From DASWJZ01 sp963846475 (GTDB lineage Bacteria > Pseudomonadota > Alphaproteobacteria > Rhizobiales > Afifellaceae), in assembly GCA_963846475.1 (NCBI GenBank), contig CAWJVZ010000004.1, positions 3,286,001 to 3,350,000 on the forward strand: DNA of 64,000 nt, given 5' to 3'. The notes beneath the pieces are model-generated. The model ran no database searches. It was given only the letters and a program-made list of their open reading frames with translations, and was not told the origin of the DNA. Made by a program: the position numbers and the translations under genes. Below, one piece after another: positions 55,775-64,000 of this stretch (the first letter of the stretch is position 1; each line of letters opens with the position of its first letter).

Positions 55775-56716
55775 TCAGGCTGGCGCGGAGAGTGGCCGGT
55801 GCCGGCTGGAGTTGAACAGTGCGCGGTTGAAGCGCCAGATCCCAATCGCGATGGCGAGCGCCAGGATACCGGCGACGAGCACGGACAGCGGATTGGCGCC
55901 GAGCCGCTCGAACCATTGCGTGTAGAAGTGGATGGCGCCGAACAGCGCGGCGCAATTGACCACCCAGCGGCGGTTTTGCCGCGCCCCCCAAATGCCGACC
56001 GCAACGAGACCGGCGGCCCACAGGACGACGAAGACTCCGTCGTCGAGGCGAATGCCAAGCCCCTCGGACCGATCGCCCCAGAGCGAACCCACCCAGAAGC
56101 CGAAATTGACGAGGATCAGCGACATTCGCGCCGCCTGGAGCGCGAGCCGCTCGAAGGCGCTCGGGAGGACAAGCGAGACAAGATAACAGGCCAGAGCGAG
56201 GATACCGAACGCCACGACCGTCAAGGTCGGTTCCTCGACCCCGATGAAGTAGGCGGCGTGCATGTAGCCTGTGCGGGCGCCGATCGACGCAGAGAGAGCG
56301 AGAACAGCAAGCACGACAAGCAGCCCGCTCCGCGCCACGATGCCCGTCAGCGCGAAGCCGACAGTAATCGCGACAAATGCCCAGACCGCGCCCTCAGCTT
56401 CGATGACCACGCCGGCAGCAAGCCCAAGCGCGCCGATGAGCACGCAGATGTGGGCGAACAATTCCCACTGCGCGACATGGGCTGCATAGAGGCCAAGCCC
56501 GGCGCCGAGAATGATCGTGCCGATGACGATCCCGGTGAGAGCGCTTGGGACCAGCGCCACGGCGCCGGCGCTGACCGCGATCGCCCCAAAGCCGAGCAGG
56601 ATGTTGAAGGCGAGCGAGCCTGTCCCGGCAGCCCCGAGCTGCTTCAGACGATCGTACTCGTGAGGGGTGATCCGCCCGTCTTCCAGAAGCTTGGTGAGAT
56701 CCAGCGTAACCTTCAT
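55775..56716 (-). CDS. polytopic membrane protein (DUF2157-like)
   Basis: A 313-residue protein with a soluble N-terminus (MKVTLDLTKLLEDGRITPHE then YDRLKQLGAAG) followed by about ten hydrophobic helices, for example FNILLGFGAIAVSAGAVALV and FGILALACYLVSLVLPS. The N-terminal short helical motif plus many helices resembles DUF2157 proteins of unknown role. ATG 56716 is chosen over 56734 because it gives the usual N-terminus. Confidence 0.75.
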   Translation of the reverse strand: MKVTLDLTKLLEDGRITPHEYDRLKQLGAAGTGSLAFNILLGFGAIAVSAGAVALVPSALTGIVIGTIILGAGLGLYAAHVAQWELFAHICVLIGALGLAAGVVIEAEGAVWAFVAITVGFALTGIVARSGLLVVLAVLALSASIGARTGYMHAAYFIGVEEPTLTVVAFGILALACYLVSLVLPSAFERLALQAARMSLILVNFGFWVGSLWGDRSEGLGIRLDDGVFVVLWAAGLVAVGIWGARQNRRWVVNCAALFGAIHFYTQWFERLGANPLSVLVAGILALAIAIGIWRFNRALFNSSRHRPLSAPA

Positions 56717-56752
56717 CAGCCCCCCGCCCCGCAAAAGCCGAACCGAGGCACC

Positions 56753-57551
56753 TCAGTGCAGGATCTGGCTTAAGAAAAGCTTTGTGCGCTCGTGGCGGGG
56801 GTGGTGGAAGAATTCCTCCGGCTCGTTCTGCTCGACGATCTGGCCGGCGTCCATGAAGATGACGCGGTTGGCCACCTGGCGGGCAAAACCCATCTCGTGG
56901 GTGACGCAGAGCATGGTCATGCCGTCCTGGGCGAGGGCGACCATGACCTCCAGCACTTCCTTGATCATCTCCGGATCGAGCGCCGAGGTCGGCTCGTCGA
57001 ACAGCATGATGCGCGGGTTCATGCAGAGCGCGCGGGCGATGGCAACGCGCTGCTGCTGGCCGCCGGAGAGCTGGCCCGGATATTTCTTCGCCTGCTCGGG
57101 GATCTTGACCCGCTTCAGATAGTGCATGGCCTCCTCTTCCGCCTGCTTCTTCGGCATCTTGCGCACCCAGATCGGCGCCAGCGTCAGGTTCTCCAGGATG
57201 GTCAGATGCGGGAAGAGGTTGAAGTGCTGGAACACCATGCCGACCTCGCGGCGCACCTCGTCGACCCGCTTCAGGTCGTTGGTGAGCTCGATGCCGTCGA
57301 CGACGATGCGGCCCTTCTGGTGCTCCTCCAGCCGGTTGATGCAGCGGATCATCGTCGACTTGCCGGAGCCCGACGGGCCGCAGATGACGATCCGCTCGCC
57401 GCGCATGACCTTCAGATTGATGTCGCGGAGCACATGGAAGTCGCCGTACCATTTGTTGACGCCGACCATCTCGACGGCGGCGTCGGTGCGGTCGGGCGGC
57501 TTGTCGACGTGCGGGAGATCCTCGGCGGAGACGACGTTCTACGCTGCTCAT
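56753..57551 (-). CDS. aapP: general L-amino-acid ABC transporter ATPase AapP (N-terminal frameshift)
   Basis: An ATPase of about 265 residues. Walker A is GPSGSGKST, Q-loop VFQHFNLFPHLT, signature LSGGQQQR, Walker B RIMLFDEPTSALD and switch VTHEMGFARQ. The ORF from ATG 57469 covers the catalytic domain. The family N-terminus (SAEDLPHVDKPPDRTDAAVE) is present just upstream in a second frame and connects to ATG 57551, which has AGGAG nine bases before it. One extra base near 57535 explains the split. It is the last gene of aapJQMP. Confidence 0.88.
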
Positions 57552-57562
57552 CGAAAGAGCTC

Positions 57563-59078
57563 CTAACGCTTGTGGCCGGTATTGAGCCGGCGTTCCATGA
57601 ACTGCGAATAGCGGGACATGCCGAAGCAGAACAGCCAGAAGATGAACGCGGCGAAGACGAGCCCGGTCGCCGGCGTCTGCCACGACGCCCAGTTGGTGTC
57701 GGTGAAGTTCAGCCGCACGATGCCGAGCAGGTCGAAGAGGCCGATGATGTAGACGAGGCTGGTGTCCTTGAAGAGGCCGATGAAGGTGTTGACGATGCCC
57801 GGAATGACGATCTTCAGCGCCTGCGGCAGGATGATCAGGCGCATCGTCTGCCAATAGCCGAGGCCGAGCGCATGCGCGGCCTCGTACTGGCCCTTGCGGG
57901 ATCGCCTGCAGGCCGCCGCGCACGACCTCCGCCATATAGGCGGACGAGAACAGCGCGACGCCGATCAGCGCCCGCATCAGCTTGTCGAAATTGGCGCCGG
58001 GCGGCAGGAAGAGCGGCAGCATGACGCTCGCCATGAACAGCACGGTGATCAGCGGCACGCCGCGCCACAGCTCGATGAAGGCGATGCAGAAGGTCCGCAC
58101 GATCGGCATCTTCGAGCGCCGGCCGAGGGCGAGCAGGATGCCGAGCGGCAGCGAGGCGACGATGCCGACATAGGAGACGACCAGCGTGACGAGGAGCCCG
58201 CCCCAGAGCGGCGTCTCGACGGGCGCCAGCCCGAAATCGGCCTGCATCAACTCCAGGAGCACGGCGGCGAGCAAAACGGGACCGATCGAAGTCGCCAGCG
58301 CGCGAGCCGCCGGCAGCCCGTTCGGCACGAGAATGAGCACGATGAAGAGCGCGATCAGCGCAAGCAGGCAGACGGCCTTCAGGGCGAGTAGCGCGAACAT
58401 CGCCCAGCCGGGAACCACCGACCCGAACGCGACGCCCTGCACGACATAGCCGAGCACCGAGATGGCGGAGAAGGCTAGCAGCAGGCCGACCGCCATTCGG
58501 AGCCACACGTCGTCGGGATGCGCCCGCACGAGCCGGATCGCGAGCGCCAGGACGGCTGCAAGCAGGACCAGGTAGACCACCGCGCCGACGAGCGGCGAGA
58601 ATGTGACGTGGCCGCCGGCCAGCAGGATGAAAGCGATGACGGGGAAGATGCCGACGAGGAAGATGCCGTTGAGGGCCTTGTAGGGGACCGACGGGATGGC
58701 CATCGGCAGGATCCCGGCGGCGAGCAGGAAGAAGACGATGTCGACGCGCCAGCGCTCCCCTAGCGGATAGCGGCCGTAGATGAACTGCGGGAACTTTGCC
58801 TTGATGAACGCCCAGCAGGCGCCGGCATCGGGCGAGATGCAGACGTCGCGGTTGGAGCCGTGCCACACGGCGTCGAAGAAGGCCCAGCTGAGGAGCGGCG
58901 GCAGGAAATACAGGACGAGCAGCAGCCCGACGATGGTGAGCAGCGTGTCGCCGACGCTGGCGAAGAGGTTGCGCCGCATCCAGCCGATCGGGCCGACCAT
59001 GGAGCGCGGCGGCGGCTCCGACGCGGCGATTTCCTGCCGGACGAAGGTGAGGTCGGTCTGCGCCTGGATGTCCGACAT
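57563..59078 (-). pseudogene. aapM: general L-amino-acid ABC permease AapM (frameshift, probable sequence error)
   Basis: Once repaired, about 504 residues with roughly eight to ten membrane helices. The first part reads IGWMRRNLFASVGDTLLTIV to VVRGGLQAIPQ. Then one extra base near 57900 shifts the frame, and the rest continues as AHALGLGYWQTMRLIILPQA, GIVNTFIGLFKDTSLVYIIG, ending ERRLNTGHKR. The EAA coupling loop straddles the break. Size minus one base is a multiple of three. Everything needed for function is present. Confidence 0.87.
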
Positions 59079-59082
59079 TGGC

Positions 59083-60285
59083 CTACCTCTCGACCAGCGC
59101 CATGCGGCTGTTGAACCAGTTCATGAACAGCGAGGTCACCAGGCTGATGGTGAGGTAGACGACCATCCAGATGGCGACGATCTCGATCGCCTGTCCCGTC
59201 TGGTTGAGGATGGTGCCGCCGACCGCGACAAGATCGGCGTAGCCGATCGCCACCGCCAGCGAGGAGTTCTTGGTCAGGTTCAGGTACTGGCTGGTGAGCG
59301 GCGGGATGATGACGCGAAGCGCCTGCGGGATGACCACCAGCCGCAGCGTCATGCCCGAGCGCAGTCCCAGCGAATAGGCTGCCTCGGTCTGGCCGTGGCT
59401 GACGGCCAGGATGCCGGCCCTGACGATCTCCGCGATGAAGGACGCCGTATAGATCGACAAAGCCAGGATCAGCGCCAGAAACTCCGGCTGGACCTGGAAG
59501 CCGCCCTTGACGCCGAAGCGCGTCTCCTCCGGTATTTCCAGGCCGAGCGGCATGCCCGTCGCGAAAAAGGCGATCAGCGGCAGGCCGACCAGCAGCCCGA
59601 GCCCGACGAGGAAGACGGGATAGCGCTGTCCCGTCGCCATCTGCTGCTTGCGCGCCCACCACGCGAAAGCAAGCGTGATCGCCAGAGCGATCAGGATGGC
59701 GATGCCGATGATTCCCGCGCCGGACTCCAACAGCAGCCGCGGCATGACGGCGCCGCGGTTCGACAGGCTGATGCCGATCCCGGTGTCGATGGCGTCGCGC
59801 GGCGGCGGCAGGACGGCGATGACGCCAAAATACCAGAACAGGATGACGAGGAGCGGCGGGATATTGCGGAACGTCTCGACATAGACGGTCCCCAGCTGGC
59901 GGATGAGCCAGTTCTTCGACAGCCGGCCGATGCCGACGAGGAAGCCGATGATGGTCGCGGCGACGATGCCGACGGCGGCGACCACCATCGTGTTGAGGAA
60001 GCCGACCCAGAGCGCATAGCCGTAGCTCTTGTCCGGCGAATAGGGGATCGGCGACTGGCCGATCTCGAAGCCGGCGCGCTCGTCGAGGAAGCCGAAGCCC
60101 GACGCGATATTGGCGCGCTGCAGGTTGGTGGCGGTGTTGTGGATGATCCAGGCGGCGAAGGCGAGCAGCGCGGCGATAAGCAGAACCTGGACGACGATCC
60201 CGCGCAGCCGGGGATTGTTCAGGAGCGGAACCTTGGCCGGTTCTGCCGTCGCGGCGGGCAATCGGCCCGCGTCATAGATGGCCAT
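59083..60285 (-). CDS. aapQ: general L-amino-acid ABC permease AapQ
   Basis: A 400-residue inner-membrane permease, partner of AapM. Landmarks are GFLDERAGFEIGQSPIPYSP, FLNTMVVAAVGIVAATIIGF, YVETFRNIPPLLVILFWYF, and the EAA loop AVSHGQTEAAYSLGLRSGMT followed by VIPQALRVIIPPLTSQYLNL. It is the only intact full-length gene of the four aap genes here. It ends four bases before aapM starts. Confidence 0.94.
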   Translation of the reverse strand: MAIYDAGRLPAATAEPAKVPLLNNPRLRGIVVQVLLIAALLAFAAWIIHNTATNLQRANIASGFGFLDERAGFEIGQSPIPYSPDKSYGYALWVGFLNTMVVAAVGIVAATIIGFLVGIGRLSKNWLIRQLGTVYVETFRNIPPLLVILFWYFGVIAVLPPPRDAIDTGIGISLSNRGAVMPRLLLESGAGIIGIAILIALAITLAFAWWARKQQMATGQRYPVFLVGLGLLVGLPLIAFFATGMPLGLEIPEETRFGVKGGFQVQPEFLALILALSIYTASFIAEIVRAGILAVSHGQTEAAYSLGLRSGMTLRLVVIPQALRVIIPPLTSQYLNLTKNSSLAVAIGYADLVAVGGTILNQTGQAIEIVAIWMVVYLTISLVTSLFMNWFNSRMALVER

Positions 60286-60339
60286 CTCGCTGCCAGAGAT
60301 TTCGAGCGGGCCCGGCGAACCGGGCCCGCTCTGTCGAGA

Positions 60340-61352
60340 CTAGCGGATCGGCGGCGCGTATTGAAGGCCGCCATCTCTCCACAGCGCGTTCTGCCCGCGC
60401 GCGATAGCAAGCGGCGTCGCCGAGCCGATGTTGCGCTCGAAGATCTCGCCGTAATTGCCGACGCCTTTGATGATGTTCGCAACCCAATCGTTGGTCAGGC
60501 CGATGCCCTCGCCGAAGGTGCCTTCGACGCCGAGCACGCGACGGATCTCCGGATTCTCCGAGCTCTTCATCTCCTCGACGTTCGCCTGGGTGATGCCGAG
60601 CTCCTCGGCGTTAAGCAGCGCGAAATGCGTCCACTTGACGACTGTTGAACCATTGATCGTCGCCCTGGCGAACCACCGGTCCGAGCGGCTCCTTGGAGAT
60701 GATGTCGGGCAGCACGACGTGCTCGTCGGGGTTGGCGAACTGCAGGCGCGTCGCATAAAGGCCGGAGGCGTCAGTCGTCAGCGCGTCGCAGCGGCCGCCG
60801 TCATAGGCCTGGTTCGTCTCCGTGAGCTGCTCGAACACCACCGGATTGTAGGTGATGTTGTTGGTGCGGAAATAGTCCGCCATGTTGAGCTCGGTCGTGG
60901 TGCCGGTCTGCACGCAGATCGAGGCGTCCTGAAGATCCTTGGCGGAGGCGAGGTTCAAGCTCCTTGCGGACGATGAAGCCCTGGCCGTCGTAGTAGTTGA
61001 TGCCGGCGAACCTCAGGCCGAGCGAGGTGTCGCGCTCCATGGTCCAGGTCGTGTTGCGGATGAGCACGTCGATCTCGCCCGACTGGAGCGCCGTGAAGCG
61101 CTCCTTGGCGGAAAGCGGCGTGAATTTTACCTTGGCCGGATCGCCGAAGACCGCCGCGGCGACGGCGCGGCAATAATCGACGTCGAAGCCGGTCCACTCG
61201 CCCGCGTCGTTCGGCATGGCGAAGCCGGGCAGGCCGGTATTGACGCCGCACTGGACGAAGCCTTTGGCCTTGACGTCGTCAAGCGTGGCCGCGGAGGCGG
61301 TAGATGCCGCGAGCGCGGCGCCGATCAGGATCGGCAGGATGGTCTTGTTCAT
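60340..61352 (-). pseudogene. aapJ: general L-amino-acid binding protein AapJ (two frameshifts, probable sequence errors)
   Basis: A periplasmic binding protein of about 336 residues after repair. It has a Sec signal (MNKTILPILIGAALAASTAS), then VKAKGFVQCGVNTGLPGFAM, EIDVLIRNTTWTMERDTSLG, CVQTGTTTELNMADYFR, and ends GQNALWRDGGLQYAPPIR. The frame shifts near 60959 and near 60650, each best explained by one extra base, and the total length is two over a multiple of three. First gene of aapJQMP. Confidence 0.87.
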
Positions 61353-61573
61353 GTGAGATCAGCTTCCCTGTTCACCTTCTGGAACAGCGGGCGGGCAATG
61401 GAGCCGAGCGAGGACAGGAAGCGGATTCGCATTCCCGACCTTGCCGCTACTCCGTCACATTCCGCCCACGTATGGTCATCGAAGGCTAAATGCACGCAGC
61501 GGTCAAGTGCGGATGGCCTTGGCCTTTCCGCTCCGCTCCCCTATTGCGGGCGCGCTTAGCAGCTGGAGACGTC

Positions 61574-62762
61574 ATGGCGGGAGACGACGAGCAGGGGAAG
61601 GCGGGCGCCGAAAGCTGGCGGATCGATACGCTCCTCACGCATGCCGGCCTGTCGCCGCACGATTTTCACGGCTTCATCAATCCGCCGGTCGTGCGCGCCT
61701 CCACCGTGCTGTTTCCGGATGTCGACGCCATGCTCGGCCGCACCGGCCATCGCTATTCCTATGGCCTGACCAACACCCCGACGATCGAAGCGCTTGTGGA
61801 CGCCTTCAACGCGCTCGATGGCGCCGCCGGCACGGTGCTCGTGCCGTCCGGGCTGGCTGCCGTCACCACGGCGATCCTGGTGGCCGTGCGCCCCGGCACG
61901 CGCATCCTGGTGCCCGACAACGTCTATGCGCCGACCCGGCGTTTCTGCGACGAGAGCCTGCCGGCCTTGGGCGTCGAGACGGTCTATTACGACCCGCTGA
62001 TCGGCGGCGACATCGGCGGCCTGCTCGCCAATGCCTCGGCGCTCTTTCTGGAGGCGCCTGGCTCGCACACGCTTCGAAATGCCCGACTTGCCGGCGCTTG
62101 TGGCGGCGGCGCGCGCGGCGGGCGTCATGACGATGCTCGACAACACCTGGGCGACGCCGCTGATCTACCGGCCGCTGGAGCACGGCATCGACCTCGCCAT
62201 CTATGCCGGCACCAAATACCAGGGCGGCCATTCCGACCTGCTGATCGGCTCGGTCTCGGCCAATGAAGAAACCTGGAAGGCATTGAAGCAGCTGCACAAA
62301 AATCTCGGCATCCAGGCTGGCACGGAAGAGATCTGGCTGACGCTGCGGGGCCTCCGCACCATGGGCGTACGGCTGGAGCGGCACGAGAAGAGCGCGCTGG
62401 CAATCGCCCGCTGGCTGGCTGCGCACCCGGCGGTCGTACGCGTGCTCCACCCGGCGCTGCCCGGCGACGCCGGGCATGCAGTCTGGAAACGCGACTTCGG
62501 GCGCTCCACCGGCCTGTTCGGCTTCGTGCTGGAAGGCGAGGAGCGGCATGCCAAGGCGTTCCTCAACGCCCTAAGGCTGTTCGGGCTGGGCTTCTCCTGG
62601 GGCGGCTTCGAGAGCCTCGCCGTGCTCGGCGAGCTGGAAAATTGCCGCACCGTGCGGAAATGGACGGAGGGGCCGGTGATCCGCCTGCATATCGGCCTGG
62701 AGGACGTGCGCGACCTGATCGACGACCTTGAGCGTGGTTTTGCAGCCATGCAGGCCGCATGA
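61574..62762 (+). pseudogene. metC: cystathionine beta-lyase (frameshift, probable sequence error)
   Basis: About 395 residues after repair. The enzyme splits cystathionine to homocysteine in methionine synthesis. SWRIDTLLTHAGLSPHDFHG, SYGLTNTPTIEALVDAFNAL and VLVPSGLAAVTTAIL lead to the break after LFLEAPGSHT near 62071, where one extra C shifts the frame. The second frame continues FEMPDLPALVAAARAAGVMT and the PLP lysine in YAGTKYQGGHSDLLIGSV. ATG 61574 has GGAG just upstream and is preferred to ATG 61490. Its stop overlaps the next start (ATGA). Confidence 0.88.
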
Positions 62763-63535
62763 GCAGCGCCGGGAACCGCGCTTCGCGGCTCCGCGCGGCG
62801 TGGCCGTATCTCCGCGAGCGGGGTCCGGCGCTCGCCTGGCGCACCCTGGAGCTGGCCCGCACCGAGCTTGTCCTCCTGACGACGATCTGCGTGGCCGGCG
62901 CCGGCCTGTGGGTCTTCCTCACGCTCGCCGGCAGCGTGCGGGAGGGCGAGACGGCGGCCTTCGACAAGGCGGTGATGCTGGCGCTCCGCAACGCCGACGA
63001 CCTCTCCGACCCGATCGGCCCGCTTTGGCTGGAGGGGGTAATGCGCGACATCACCGCGCTCGGCAGCCAGCTCGTGCTCGCTTTGATGACGCTCTCCGTC
63101 GTGGGCTACCTGCTGCTCGTCGGCAAGGGCGGCGCCGCGCTCCTGGTCTTCGTCTCCGTGGCGGGCGGCGCGCTCCTCGGCGATTTTTTGAAACTCGCCT
63201 TCCAGCGGCCGCGTCCCGACCTCGTGCCGCACGGCGTCGACGTGTTCACCGCGAGCTTTCCGAGCAACCACGCCATGCTCTCCGCCGTCACCTATCTGAC
63301 GCTCGGTGCGCTGCTTGCCCGCCTGGAGAAGCGGCGACGCATAAAGCTCTATTTCCTGACGCTCTCGGTCTTCCTGACGGTCATCGTCGGACTGAGCCGC
63401 GTCTATTTCGGCGTCCACTGGCCGACCGACGTGATCGCCGGATGGTCGGTCGGGGCGGCCTGGGCCATGGCGGTCTGGCTGGTCGCGCTCATCCTGCAGC
63501 GCCGCGGCAAGGTGGAGCCGCCGACCAGCGGGTGA
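62759..63535 (+). CDS. PAP2-family membrane phosphatase
   Basis: A 258-residue integral-membrane phosphatase. The three phosphatase motifs are present: KLAFQRPRPD, ASFPSNHAMLSA and SRVYFGVHWPTDVIAGW. The last two supply the catalytic histidines. Substrates of such enzymes include undecaprenyl diphosphate, phosphatidylglycerol phosphate and lipid A; the choice cannot be made here. It overlaps metC by four bases and is probably co-transcribed. Confidence 0.92.
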   Translation: MSSAGNRASRLRAAWPYLRERGPALAWRTLELARTELVLLTTICVAGAGLWVFLTLAGSVREGETAAFDKAVMLALRNADDLSDPIGPLWLEGVMRDITALGSQLVLALMTLSVVGYLLLVGKGGAALLVFVSVAGGALLGDFLKLAFQRPRPDLVPHGVDVFTASFPSNHAMLSAVTYLTLGALLARLEKRRRIKLYFLTLSVFLTVIVGLSRVYFGVHWPTDVIAGWSVGAAWAMAVWLVALILQRRGKVEPPTSG

Positions 63536-63540
63536 GTGGC

Positions 63541-63626
63541 GTAGCCTGGATGGAGCGAAGCGAAATCCGGGGGCGAGAGATGAAGGCCTGGGATTCCCGC
63601 ATTGCGCTTCGCTCCATGCGGGCTAC
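63541..63626. repeat. GTAGCC...GGCTAC dispersed palindrome
   Basis: GTAGCCTGGATGGAGCGAAG (from 63541) is answered by CTTCGCTCCATGCGGGCTAC (ending 63626) in inverse orientation, with AAATCCGGG inside the left arm. It sits between two convergent genes. This GTAGCCCGGATGGAGCGAAGC form is a widespread proteobacterial intergenic repeat. Confidence 0.7.
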
Positions 63627-63640
63627 GGAGGTGGCGCCGC

Positions 63641-64000
63641 TCAGAAACTGGCGAAGCCGGCGGAGAGCGGGACCGCGCGGATTTCCTGCAGGAGCTCGAC
63701 GAAACCGCGCGCCTGATGCCCGGCGACCTGGCGGCCCTTTTCGGCCGTCGCCGCGGCGGCCTCGCCGACCACGCCGGCCGGGTTGAGGTCGCTGGCGATC
63801 CAGGCGAAAGCGTGCGTGCCGGTCGGCCCGAGCCGACGATTGTTTCGCGCCGTCTCTTCGGCGAGCGAGGGAAAATTTTTGGCGGCACCCATGTCGACCA
63901 GATCGGGCCGGAAATGCAGCATCAGCGACGTCTCCACGTCGCCGCCGTGGATGCCGAAGCGCGTCTCGCTCGCTGAGAACAGGCCGTCCGGCAGCCCGAA
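63641..64000 (-). CDS. creatininase-family amidohydrolase, 3' part only
   Basis: The last 119 residues of a creatininase-like enzyme whose start lies beyond the window. GLFSASETRFGIHGGDVETS matches the family segment HAGEIETS, although HAGE is replaced by HGGD. It continues LMLHFRPDLVDMGAAKNFPS. The C-terminus ends LLQEIRAVPLSAGFASF. The HGGD change keeps the metal-binding character (H, D). Substrate unknown. Confidence 0.82.
   Translation of the reverse strand, partial: FGLPDGLFSASETRFGIHGGDVETSLMLHFRPDLVDMGAAKNFPSLAEETARNNRRLGPTGTHAFAWIASDLNPAGVVGEAAAATAEKGRQVAGHQARGFVELLQEIRAVPLSAGFASF

Noticed and set aside
56394..59078. 894-residue minus-strand ORF taken as one protein
   Set aside because: Only its first part is AapM; after the frame break near 57900 it reads shadow sequence, while the true AapM tail and AapP lie in other frames.

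Overview
The window looks like a chromosomal segment of a high-G+C alphaproteobacterium, most likely order Hyphomicrobiales (Rhizobiales). Supporting this are the suf cluster order (group I cysteine desulfurase, sufB, small coiled-coil ORF, sufC, sufD, sufS, sufT), an aapJQMP general amino-acid transporter, RNase E with a large acidic insertion inside its S1 domain, the amidase-PBP1A-prfB gene order, and several rhizobial-type intergenic palindromes. I cannot name a genus. No rRNA, tRNA or CRISPR array was seen.

Layout. 0-1.6 kb: an IS110-family insertion sequence with a structured 3' flank. 1.7-7.0 kb: a peptide/nickel-type ABC importer operon whose second permease is fused to an ATPase. 7.0-13.4 kb: catabolic genes (HpcH/HpaI aldolase, LLM flavin monooxygenase, aminotransferase), an amino-acid ABC binding protein and permease without an ATPase, and a PcaF-like thiolase. 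13.4-20.8 kb: the suf iron-sulfur assembly operon on the minus strand, interrupted between sufS and sufT by a higBA toxin-antitoxin pair whose toxin is frameshifted. A sigma70-like promoter overlapped by a palindrome resembling an Irr/ICE box drives the operon. 21.0-24.2 kb: alpha/beta hydrolase, anmK, tyrS. 24.3-28.6 kb: a low-G+C island holding one very large gene, a NACHT/STAND-like NTPase with a C-terminal PD-(D/E)XK nuclease, which I regard as a candidate anti-phage protein. 28.8-34.0 kb: AsmA/YhdP-like envelope protein, a one-cysteine peroxiredoxin, an M23 peptidase. 34.0-36.6 kb: a second lower-G+C insertion with two unrecognised genes and about 760 bases of non-coding DNA ending in a strong terminator. 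36.6-45.9 kb: prfB with a +1 recoding site, PBP1A (many frameshifts), amidase, RNase E, argC. 46-54.8 kb: small and housekeeping genes (DinB, aquaporin remnant, ndk, a Gly/Ser/Asp-repeat protein, metY, rplM-rpsI, speB). 54.8-64 kb: cyclase-family protein, membrane protein, aapJQMP, metC, PAP2 phosphatase and the 3' part of a creatininase-family gene.

Two themes deserve attention. First, the two low-G+C insertions and higBA are recently acquired, defence-like cargo in an otherwise ordinary core region. Second, frameshifts cluster in 37.9-39.6 kb and 57.5-62.1 kb. Nearly all are single-base insertions that leave every catalytic motif intact, so residual sequencing errors are more likely than real gene decay.
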